This document shows, piece by piece, positions 57,385 to 64,000 of a DNA stretch of 64,000 bases. The notes below the pieces were generated by a model, which saw only the letters and a list, made by a program, of their open reading frames with translations, was not told the origin of the DNA and did no database searches. The translations under genes were made by a program, and so were the position numbers. The stretch spans positions 1-64,000 of the forward strand of contig MGYJ01000077.1 of NCBI GenBank assembly GCA_001801685.1, read 5' to 3'. The number at the start of each line of letters is the position of its first letter. Positions within the stretch are counted from its first letter, which is position 1. The stretch comes from Gammaproteobacteria bacterium RIFCSPHIGHO2_12_FULL_63_22 (GTDB lineage: Bacteria > Pseudomonadota > Gammaproteobacteria > Xanthomonadales > Xanthomonadaceae).

Positions 57385-57442
57385 GGCAAAGGCCTTGTAG
57401 TTCGTGGATGAAGACGGGCACGAGTGCCGACGCCGCGAATAG

Positions 57443-57519
57443 TGGTGGCTATAGGTGGACTCGAACCACCGACCTCAGCATTATGAGTGCCGCGCTCTAA
57501 CCGGCTGAGCTACATAGCC
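57443..57519 (-). tRNA. tRNA-Met (CAT), elongator type
   Basis: 77 bases including encoded CCA. Acceptor GGCTATG pairs with TATAGCC (discriminator A), D-arm GCTCAGCCGGTTAGAGC, anticodon loop CTCATAA with CAT at 34-36, T-arm GGTTCGAGTCC. Overall similarity is to elongator tRNA-Met (starts GGCTA.GTAGCTCAG); a lysidine-modified tRNA-Ile is less likely. Confidence 0.97.
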
Positions 57520-57552
57520 ACACGAGCCCGCCAAATGCTGGCGGGGCCGCGA

Positions 57553-57581
57553 ATTCTACCCGGCTGGGCCCCGAGTATCAA
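57553..57581 (-). promoter_or_regulatory. Predicted sigma-70 promoter of tRNA-Met
   Basis: TTGATA (57581-57576), 17 bases, TAGAAT (57558-57553) on the minus strand, then a GC-rich discriminator (TCGCGGCCCCGCC), as expected for a stringently controlled stable RNA promoter. Starts about 33 bases before the tRNA. Confidence 0.85.
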
Positions 57582-57654
57582 ACTAGTGGCGATGCTTGTT
57601 AGCCCGGCCGCGCCTGTGGCAGTCTGGCGTCAGTGATGTCTTTGGAGTCCGATC

Positions 57655-58206
57655 GTGATCGATCCGGACGGTTACCGCCCCAACGTGGGCATCGTGCTCA
57701 TGCGCACGGATGGTCAATTGTTCTGGGCCCGCAGGGTGAACCGGGATGGTTGGCAGTTTCCGCAAGGCGGCATGAATACCGATGAAACCCCGCTTGAGGC
57801 CATGTACCGTGAGTTGCGCGAGGAAGTGGGCCTGGAACCGGAGCACGTGGAAGTGCTCGGGGCCACGCCCGGCTGGCTGCGTTATCGGCTGCCCCAGCGC
57901 TGCGTAAGGCGCGGCTCACGGCCGGCCTGCATCGGCCAGAAGCAGGTCTGGTTCCTGCTGCGCCTGCACGGCCAGGAAAGCGACTTGCGCCTGGACCTGA
58001 CCGACAAGCCCGAGTTCGACAGTTGGCGCTGGGTCGACTTCTGGTACCCCGTGGAAAACGTCGTGACCTTCAAGCGTGAGGTCTATGTCCGGGCTTTGCA
58101 TCATTTGGCGCCTTTTGCCCGGCAGATCGCCGGAGATGACGCCATTTCGGCCGCCAATGCCCCGGCCCTGCCCGAACCCCCGGTGCGCAAGAACGTCGTC
58201 CGCTGA
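57655..58206 (+). CDS. rppH: RNA pyrophosphohydrolase RppH
   Basis: 183 residues; GTG 57655 after GGAG. Nudix box [23 protein letters not shown] (shown here in part, residues 38-60) and the RppH-typical beginning [15 protein letters not shown] with WARR. Removes 5' pyrophosphate from RNA, starting decay. The basic C-terminus ends in RKNVVR. No operon partner. Confidence 0.95.
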   Translation: MIDPDGYRPNVGIVLMRTDGQLFWARRVNRDGWQFPQGGMNTDETPLEAMYRELREEVGLEPEHVEVLGATPGWLRYRLPQRCVRRGSRPACIGQKQVWFLLRLHGQESDLRLDLTDKPEFDSWRWVDFWYPVENVVTFKREVYVRALHHLAPFARQIAGDDAISAANAPALPEPPVRKNVVR

Positions 58207-58224
58207 ACGGCCCGCGGCACGCGG

Positions 58225-58270
58225 TTGACAACCATTCTCATTTGAAGTCAAATGCAAGTGGTTCTCATCC
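58225..58270 (+). promoter_or_regulatory. bfd promoter with Fur-type sites
   Basis: TTGACA (58225-58230), 17 bases, TCAAAT (58248-58253). Overlapping it are two sequences resembling Fur boxes: ACCATTCTCATTT (58231-58243, reverse AAATGAGAATGGT) and GTGGTTCTCATCC (58258-58270). Iron repression of bfd is therefore expected. Confidence 0.78.
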
Positions 58271-58280
58271 GGGTTCTTCC

Positions 58281-58481
58281 ATGTACGTCTGCATCTGCCA
58301 CGGAGTCACCGATCGCGAGATCCGCCAGGCCGCGGCCGATGGCGTGCGCGAAATCCACGTGCTGACCATGCGCACCGGCGCCGGGTCCAACTGCGGCAGC
58401 TGCCTGCCGATGGCGGCCGAGTTGCTCGCCGACGCGGTTGCATCCCAGGCTTTCCCGCTGCAGATCCTGCAAGCCGCCTGA
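58281..58481 (+). CDS. bfd: Bacterioferritin-associated ferredoxin (Bfd)
   Basis: 66 residues with the [2Fe-2S] ligands Cys4 and Cys6 (CIC) and a Cys-x-x-Cys (NCGSC), the BFD-like fold. It donates electrons to bacterioferritin heme to release iron. It sits just after Fur-type sites and 94 bases before bfr. Confidence 0.93.
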   Translation: MYVCICHGVTDREIRQAAADGVREIHVLTMRTGAGSNCGSCLPMAAELLADAVASQAFPLQILQAA

Positions 58482-58491
58482 GCGCTTGCAG

Positions 58492-58509
58492 CGCTCCCCG
58501 ATGGGAGCG
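58492..58509 (+). other. Hairpin between bfd and bfr
   Basis: CGCTCCC (58492-58498) pairs with GGGAGCG (58503-58509), loop CGAT. No T tract; it may mark mRNA processing or attenuate between the two genes. Confidence 0.45.
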
Positions 58510-58575
58510 ATTCCGATTACGGCGTCGTCGCGGGTGCTGCGCTAAAGTGGCGGCTTGCCACGAAGGAGCGTAGCC

Positions 58576-59046
58576 ATGAAAGGCGACATCAAGGTCATCG
58601 AGCATCTCAACAAGGCGCTGTACAACGAGCTGGTCGCCATCAACCAGTATTTCCTGCACGCCCGCATGTACAAGAACTGGGGCCTGAAGGAACTGGCCGA
58701 GCACGAGTACAAGGAATCGATCGACGAGATGAAGCACGCCGATCGCCTGATCGAGCGCATCCTGTTCCTCGATGGCCTGCCCAACCTGCAGAACCTCGGC
58801 AAGCTGATGATCGGCGAGTCGCCGCGCGAAGCGCTGGAATGCGACCTGAAGCTCGAGATGCTGGCGGTGCCCGACCTGAAAGTCGCGATCGCCTATTGCG
58901 AACAAGCCGCCGACTACGTGTCGCGTGATTTGTTCGCGGCGATCCTGGAGTCCGAGGAAGAGCACATCGACTGGATCGAGACGCAGCTGGCGCTGATTGC
59001 GCGCCTGGGCGAAGGCACTTACCTCCAGACCAAGATCGGATCCTGA
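58576..59046 (+). CDS. bfr: Bacterioferritin
   Basis: 156 residues. Heme ligand Met52 (DEMKHAD) and ferroxidase ligands Glu18, Glu51, His54, Glu94, Glu127 and His130-like positions are present. ATG 58576 follows AAGGAG. Stores iron as a 24-mer. Its stop directly abuts the end of the convergent hybrid kinase gene. Confidence 0.95.
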   Translation: MKGDIKVIEHLNKALYNELVAINQYFLHARMYKNWGLKELAEHEYKESIDEMKHADRLIERILFLDGLPNLQNLGKLMIGESPREALECDLKLEMLAVPDLKVAIAYCEQAADYVSRDLFAAILESEEEHIDWIETQLALIARLGEGTYLQTKIGS

Positions 59047-61530
59047 TCAGGCGTCAAGCGCGGCCAGGGCCGCCTTGGCGCGACGGAATTCATTCTCCAG
59101 CATCAATACCGCCAGTGACGGCTTGGGCAGCGATTCTGTGCGCGCGCCAAACTCGATGCGCTTGGCCACCGACGACAGGGCCAGTGCACCGAGGTTCGCG
59201 CTCGAAGACTTGAGCGTGTGCGCCGGCGCCACCATGGCCGCGATGTCGTTGCCGGCAGCGGCGGCGCGCAGGCGCTCGATGTGCAGCGGTGCGTCTTCCA
59301 GGAAAAGTTTGACCAGGCCCTGGTATTCGGTGCCCATGATCGAGCGCAGTTCTTCGACCACTTCCATTTCGAGCACCGGTGCGGTCGGACCTGCGGGCGG
59401 GGCGGCGGAGGGTGCGGGCGCGGCTGCGGCGGCGGCGAACCGTGCTGCATTTTGCGCGGCGGCCGGCGCGGCGGGAGCCACTGCCGCGGGAGTTGCGGCA
59501 ACGGGCGCCACCGAAGCCGCCACGGCGACCGGCCGGGAAGCGGCGGGCGCTGCAACGACAGCGGGAGCCTCTGGCGAAGGCGCCGGCAGGGTTGGCCGTG
59601 GCCCGTTCATTCGCCGTGGCGATCGTTGCAACCACAAGGCGAGGCTCGCCTCGAGCAGGCGGCGGTCCACCGGCTTCGACAGATAATCGTCCATGCCCGA
59701 GTCCAGGCATTTCTGGCGGTCGCCGGCCATGGCGTTTGCCGTCATGGCAATGATTGGCAGCGGCGACAGGTTGTTGGCGGCTTCATGCTGTCGCCACTCG
59801 GTGGTGGCGGTGTAGCCATCCTTCACCGGCATCTGGCAATCCATCAGCACCAGGTCGATATCGCCGGCGCGCATCTTCTCGATGGCGATGCCACCGTGGT
59901 CGGCGGTCTCGCAATCGAGCCCGAGCAATTTGATCAGGCTTTGCGCGACCTTCTGGTTGATCGGATTGTCTTCGACCAGCAATACGCGACCCTTCATGGC
60001 CGATGCGGCCACTTCCTTCGCGACCGGTTGTTCAAGGTCGGCGAATTCGGACGACAGGGTGGTGCCGCCGCCGGTGTTGATTCGTGCCGCGGGCGGCGTG
60101 GCGATGAAGGTGCTGATGGCCGTGCGCATTTCCGCCGAGCCCATCGTGCGCGACAGGATCAGTACCTGCTGGCCTTCGCTGAGTTCCGGCGCAGGCGCCT
60201 CCTGGCCCTTGAGGTAAACGACGGGGAGCGATTCGAATTCCGCGGAACGCTGCAGGTTGCGATGCAGGGCGATGGTGGTGCTGCGCACGCTGTTCAAGTC
60301 CACCATCAGCAGGTTGATGGCCCAATTGGCGCCGCGCGATTGCGCCGCGCGCAACTTGGCCAGGGCATCCTGCGTGGTTTCGCAATCGGCCAGCTGCGCG
60401 CCCCAGGCGGGCGCGGCCGACTGCATGCGCTGGCGCAATCCGGCGTCGGCGGTCAGCAGCAGGATGCGGCCGCCATTGAGGTCGGCGCGTTGCCCCTGCA
60501 TGTCGCCCACGGCTTTCAGCAGCGGCACTTCGAACCAGAAGGTCGAACCGCGGCCGGGTTCGGAATCCACGCCGATGGTGCCGCCCATCAGGTCAACGAT
60601 GCGCTTGCAGATGACCAGGCCCAGGCCGGTGCCGCCATACAGGCGCGTGGTGGATGCGTCGGCCTGCGCGAAGGCGCGGAACAGGTTGCCGAGGTTTTCC
60701 TTGCTGATGCCGATGCCGGTATCGCGAACTTCGAAACGCAGTTCGTGTTGCGTGCGGGACTCGCCCTTGCGGGTCACGACCACGGTAATGCCGCCGCGTT
60801 CGGTGAACTTCAGCGCGTTGCTGACGAGGTTGGTCAGGATCTGGCGCAGGCGCACCGGGTCGCCGCGCAGGGCCAGGCGTACGCCCGGGTCCAGCTGCAG
60901 GTTCAGGCGCAGGCCTTTGCTCTCCGCCGGTTTTTCCAGCAGGCGGATGATCGAATCGAGCAGCTCGCGCAGGTTGAAGCTGGTGGTTTCCAGCTGCAGC
61001 TTGTTGGCTTCGAGCTTGGAGAAATCGAGGATGTCGTCAACGATGCGCAGCATCTGCCGCGACGAGGTGTACGCGGTGCGCAGGAAATCCTGCTGGTCCG
61101 GCGCCAGCTTGGAGGTCATCAGCAGGTCCAGCATCGGGATGATGCCGTTCAGTGGGGTGCGGATCTCGTGGCTCATCGTGGCCAGGAACTCGCCCTTGGC
61201 CATCACTGCGGATTCGGCGGCCTGGCGTGCTTCCACCAGTTCGCGTTCCAGGTTGCGGTGGATTTCCAGCTCGCGATGCAACTGCTTCATCACGCGTTGC
61301 TGGTCGTCCGATTCCTGCACCGCTTCGACCAGGGCGCTGGTGCGCGAACTGACCGCGCGCCAGAGTCCGGCGACGGCCGCTGCGGACAGCAGCGCGGCGA
61401 CGAAGGCGACCGTGTTCCAGTAGGAATTGGTCGTGTAGTAGGCGATGGCCTGGGCGACGGCAGCGCCGGCGGCGCCGGCAATCGCCAGCCAACGGGCAAC
61501 GAGGAAGTCATTGGGCTTGAAGTACTTCAT
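59047..61530 (-). CDS. Hybrid sensor histidine kinase with receiver and HPt domains
   Basis: 827 residues. Two N-terminal helices (about 15-60), HisKA with His121 (SHEIRTPLNG), HATPase with N-box NLVSNALKF and G-boxes, a pseudo-receiver (about 375-480, no phospho-Asp evident), a genuine receiver (LLVEDNPINQKV, phospho-Asp in LVLMDCQMP), an Ala/Pro-rich linker, and an HPt domain with phospho-His in PAHTLKSSSANLGA. Directly follows the partial REC-GGDEF-EAL gene without any gap (TGA then ATG), so they are a phosphorelay-like module. Confidence 0.94.
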   Translation of the reverse strand: MKYFKPNDFLVARWLAIAGAAGAAVAQAIAYYTTNSYWNTVAFVAALLSAAAVAGLWRAVSSRTSALVEAVQESDDQQRVMKQLHRELEIHRNLERELVEARQAAESAVMAKGEFLATMSHEIRTPLNGIIPMLDLLMTSKLAPDQQDFLRTAYTSSRQMLRIVDDILDFSKLEANKLQLETTSFNLRELLDSIIRLLEKPAESKGLRLNLQLDPGVRLALRGDPVRLRQILTNLVSNALKFTERGGITVVVTRKGESRTQHELRFEVRDTGIGISKENLGNLFRAFAQADASTTRLYGGTGLGLVICKRIVDLMGGTIGVDSEPGRGSTFWFEVPLLKAVGDMQGQRADLNGGRILLLTADAGLRQRMQSAAPAWGAQLADCETTQDALAKLRAAQSRGANWAINLLMVDLNSVRSTTIALHRNLQRSAEFESLPVVYLKGQEAPAPELSEGQQVLILSRTMGSAEMRTAISTFIATPPAARINTGGGTTLSSEFADLEQPVAKEVAASAMKGRVLLVEDNPINQKVAQSLIKLLGLDCETADHGGIAIEKMRAGDIDLVLMDCQMPVKDGYTATTEWRQHEAANNLSPLPIIAMTANAMAGDRQKCLDSGMDDYLSKPVDRRLLEASLALWLQRSPRRMNGPRPTLPAPSPEAPAVVAAPAASRPVAVAASVAPVAATPAAVAPAAPAAAQNAARFAAAAAAPAPSAAPPAGPTAPVLEMEVVEELRSIMGTEYQGLVKLFLEDAPLHIERLRAAAAGNDIAAMVAPAHTLKSSSANLGALALSSVAKRIEFGARTESLPKPSLAVLMLENEFRRAKAALAALDA

Positions 61531-64000
61531 TCACAACACCGCCTGGTTGAAGTCGAAGTTCATGTCCTGGTCCGCTTGCTGGACCAGGTTGCCCTGGATG
61601 AAATCGATGCCGCTCATCCACAAGGTCGCCGCCGCCTGCGCGTCTTCCACGCCGTGGCCGATGACCTGCAGCTTGCGCCGGTGGGCGCGGGTGATCAGGC
61701 CCTTCACTTCCTCGCGCATGGCCGGGCTCAGGCTGCCCATCGTGTACTTGCGCGCCAGCTTCACGTAGGCCAGCGGCAACTCGTCGATCAGTGCCTCGGC
61801 GTCGGCGCCCGCCTCGAACTGGCTGAGGCAGAACTGCACGTCCACGGGCACCATCGCTTCGCAGAACTGGCGAACCGTCGCGGCATGCACGGCCACGTCT
61901 TCCAGGCGAAGTTCGACCACCAGGCTGCTGCCCGGCACGCCGCAGCCGGCGATTTCCGACTTGAGCCATTCCGCCTGGTCTGCCGCCGCCAGCGTCAGCG
62001 GCGACTGGGTGACGAACAGGCGCAGCAACTGGTTTTCGGCCAGGCGTTCCTTGATGAGCGCGAGCGCCTGCATCATTACCCAGCGATCGATCTCGATGAT
62101 CAGGCTGGTGCGCTCGGCCATCGGGATGATTTCGGCGGCCGATCGCAACTTGCCGCTGGAATCACGCAGGCGCAGCAACACCTGGTACTGCGAGACATCG
62201 CTGCCGGCGACCGCGACCACTGGTTGGTACAACAGCACCAGGCTGTCCTGGTCGATGGCGTCGCGCACCTGCGAAAGCAGTGCGGCTTCCTTCACGGCTT
62301 CGGCGGCGCGCGGCGGCTCGAAGCGGCGCACGCCGCGTTCGTGGGTCCGCGCCTCGCGCGCGACCTTCTCCACCGCATTGATCATTGCACCGGAATCGGT
62401 GAAGGCATGCTTGAAGGCGCACACACCTACCGAAAGGCGCAGGCGCAGCGGATGGCCGAGCGCCTGGAAGGCGTTCTGCATGAGGGTGGCGCGCAGTTCG
62501 GTGGCCAGCGAGTCGAGGCGCAGTTCGTCCAGTTGCTTGTCGAGCAGCAGGTAGCTGCCATCGCCAAAACGCGTGGCGGGCAGGTGGCCTGCGGTGGCGG
62601 TCAGCATCCGGCTGACATCACCGAGCAGGATCTCCAGCGCGGTCAGGCCGATGCGCTCGCGCAACAGGCTCAGGCTTTCCACTTCCAGGAAGATCAGGCC
62701 GCCCGTCTGCTGGCCTTCCTGCAGGCTCTGGTCGAGTTGTTCCAGAAGCGTCTTGCGATAGACCAGGCCGGTGGCGGCGTCCTTGTCGGGACGCTTCACG
62801 CGGCGATTCTCCTGCTGGCGATGCCGGCGCACGCGCGTCTGCACTGCCGAGATCAGGTGTCGCGGGCGAATGGGCTTGCTGAGGAAATCGTCGCCGCCGG
62901 CGTCGATGGCGTCGAACTGCAGGTCTTCGCTGCTTTCGCCCGACAGGAAAACGATGGGCGTGTGCGCAAACGCTTCCTGTTCGCGGATCAGCGCGGTCAG
63001 CTCGATGCCGTTGGCGCCCGGCATGTTCAAATCCATCAGGATCAGGTCGGGGCGGAAGGATTTCAGCGCCGGCATCACGTCCAGTGCATCGATCACCACC
63101 AGCGAGTCCATGCCCGCGTTGCGCAGGATGCCTTCGGCGAACAGGGCCTGGCTGCGGTCGTCTTCCACGATCAGGATGCGGAAGCTTTCTTCGCGCTCGG
63201 GGTCGACCAGCGCCTGCAGTTTGCGCAGTACGTCGTTGGCGTTTTTCGGGTCCACGATCAGCAGATCCACGCCGGCGCGGCGCGCTGACAGGCGCAGTGC
63301 AATATCGTCGGCTTCGGAAATGGCGACCAGGCGCAGCGCCTGCTTGTTGCTTCGCGTCCTCGCCAGGCGCACTGCGGTGCCGGCGCTTTCCAGCAGGTCG
63401 CTGAAGCAGGCATCGATCAGGACGAGGTCAGCCGGCAGCGCGCTGAGCAATTCGTTGAGCTCGTCCACGTCCTCGAGCAGTTCGATTTCCAGGCCCTGCG
63501 CTTCGAAGCGTTGGTCCAGTTCGAGCGACAGGGGGCCGTAACCGGTGAGGTGATAGATGCGGAAGTCCGGCGGTAGCGAGATCGCAGCGTCGTTCTTGCC
63601 CGCAGGAGCGGCCGGTGCTGGCGCGGGAGGCGTAGCGGCAGCGGCAGCCACCTTCGCGGAAGCCGCCGCCGCAACCGCCGCAGTTTCGGCTGGCGTTGGC
63701 GCGGCGGGCTTTGCCGGGGCGGGAGTGATCGGTGCCGTCTTCGTTGTTGCCTTGCGCGGAGCGGCGGTTTTCGCCGGAGGCGGCGAGTCACCGGCCGCTG
63801 GCTTGGCGAATAGCGGCACGCCATCGCCCCAGACATCGAGGTCGTCGGCATCATCGGCGTCGGCCGTCGGTTCGCTGGCTTCGTCGGATACTTCGATGGC
63901 TGAAATCGTCAGCTCGACTTCTTCATAGACCAGCTCGACCCGCATTGCGTCTTCCGCTTCGGGTGCTTCCGCGGGAGGGGGCACGTTTTCGCCGAGTTCG
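61531..64000 (-). CDS. REC-GGDEF-EAL protein, degenerate, 5' end outside the window
   Basis: At least 823 codons; the frame is still open at base 64000, so the N-terminus is cut. Domains seen: an Ala/Pro/Lys-rich linker, a receiver-like domain without its Asp, a REC domain (LIVEDD, LILMDLNMPGANG), GGDEF replaced by FGDGS, and an EAL domain in which EALLR reads YQVLLRL. Both enzyme sites appear lost, so a c-di-GMP-sensing or scaffold role (as in FimX-like proteins) is likely. Confidence 0.88.
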   Translation of the reverse strand, partial: ELGENVPPPAEAPEAEDAMRVELVYEEVELTISAIEVSDEASEPTADADDADDLDVWGDGVPLFAKPAAGDSPPPAKTAAPRKATTKTAPITPAPAKPAAPTPAETAAVAAAASAKVAAAAATPPAPAPAAPAGKNDAAISLPPDFRIYHLTGYGPLSLELDQRFEAQGLEIELLEDVDELNELLSALPADLVLIDACFSDLLESAGTAVRLARTRSNKQALRLVAISEADDIALRLSARRAGVDLLIVDPKNANDVLRKLQALVDPEREESFRILIVEDDRSQALFAEGILRNAGMDSLVVIDALDVMPALKSFRPDLILMDLNMPGANGIELTALIREQEAFAHTPIVFLSGESSEDLQFDAIDAGGDDFLSKPIRPRHLISAVQTRVRRHRQQENRRVKRPDKDAATGLVYRKTLLEQLDQSLQEGQQTGGLIFLEVESLSLLRERIGLTALEILLGDVSRMLTATAGHLPATRFGDGSYLLLDKQLDELRLDSLATELRATLMQNAFQALGHPLRLRLSVGVCAFKHAFTDSGAMINAVEKVAREARTHERGVRRFEPPRAAEAVKEAALLSQVRDAIDQDSLVLLYQPVVAVAGSDVSQYQVLLRLRDSSGKLRSAAEIIPMAERTSLIIEIDRWVMMQALALIKERLAENQLLRLFVTQSPLTLAAADQAEWLKSEIAGCGVPGSSLVVELRLEDVAVHAATVRQFCEAMVPVDVQFCLSQFEAGADAEALIDELPLAYVKLARKYTMGSLSPAMREEVKGLITRAHRRKLQVIGHGVEDAQAAATLWMSGIDFIQGNLVQQADQDMNFDFNQAVL

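Noticed and set aside
59218-63288. A very long plus-strand open frame opposite the hybrid kinase and EAL genes
   Set aside because: Same reason: composition typical of antisense shadow in GC-rich genes, while the minus strand shows complete domains.

Overview
The window is high-GC bacterial chromosome carrying a complete proton ATP synthase operon (atpIBEFHAGDC) with glmU and glmS downstream, NtrC-type and hybrid signalling proteins, bacterioferritin and RppH. Together these suggest a gammaproteobacterium of the Xanthomonadales (Lysobacterales) type. That placement is inferred from gene content and protein style; no full rRNA is present. No transposase, phage gene or CRISPR array was seen.

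Layout. 1-0.12 kb: 3' end of a 5S rRNA and its terminator. 0.1-9.3 kb: a MAPEG-type membrane protein, the ATP synthase operon behind an extended -10 promoter, then glmU. 9.3-16.6 kb: a six-gene minus-strand operon (membrane-fusion protein, ABC ATPase, two MacB/FtsX-type permeases, NtrC-family regulator, histidine kinase) with a good sigma-54 promoter and upstream repeats that could be regulator sites. 16.8-19.9 kb: glmS, a PACE-type efflux protein, a tautomerase and an acetyltransferase.

19.96-32.4 kb is the most notable region: an arsenosugar-type biosynthetic locus. A tightly overlapped operon encodes ArsM, two arsenosugar-type glycosyltransferases, a sterol-desaturase-family protein, radical SAM ArsS, a CMD/peroxidase-like protein, a redoxin, a glutaredoxin and a small membrane protein. 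A second operon encodes a TVP38-flavin disulfide reductase fusion, a DUF547 protein and a PiT transporter. An ECF-like sigma factor is encoded alongside. Three near-identical promoter-like elements (CGAATCC, 17 bases, CTC) sit in front of both operons and in front of the gene pair that follows the sigma gene, which suggests one small regulon.

32.4-41 kb is an accessory stretch of redox and lipid enzymes (two more CMD-family proteins, thioredoxin, patatin-like lipoprotein, LysR and AraC regulators, a PNPOx-flavin reductase fusion, DUF1348/SnoaL-like, isochorismatase and SDR proteins). 41-51.3 kb: diguanylate cyclase, LOG protein, DUF3147, MFS transporter, TfoX-C protein, free methionine sulfoxide reductase, BioD, and an RND efflux pair coupled to a potassium-channel-like protein. 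51.3-57.3 kb: QueD, erythromycin-esterase-like protein, phosphoribosyltransferase-hydrolase fusion and a formate dehydrogenase alpha subunit. 57.3-59 kb: a 25-codon Arg-rich mini-gene, tRNA-Met, RppH and Fur-type-controlled bfd/bfr. 59-64 kb: a hybrid histidine kinase with HPt domain and a partial, apparently catalytically degenerate REC-GGDEF-EAL protein. No gene-free stretch exceeds 300 bases; the longest, 33698-33972, shows no recognisable element.
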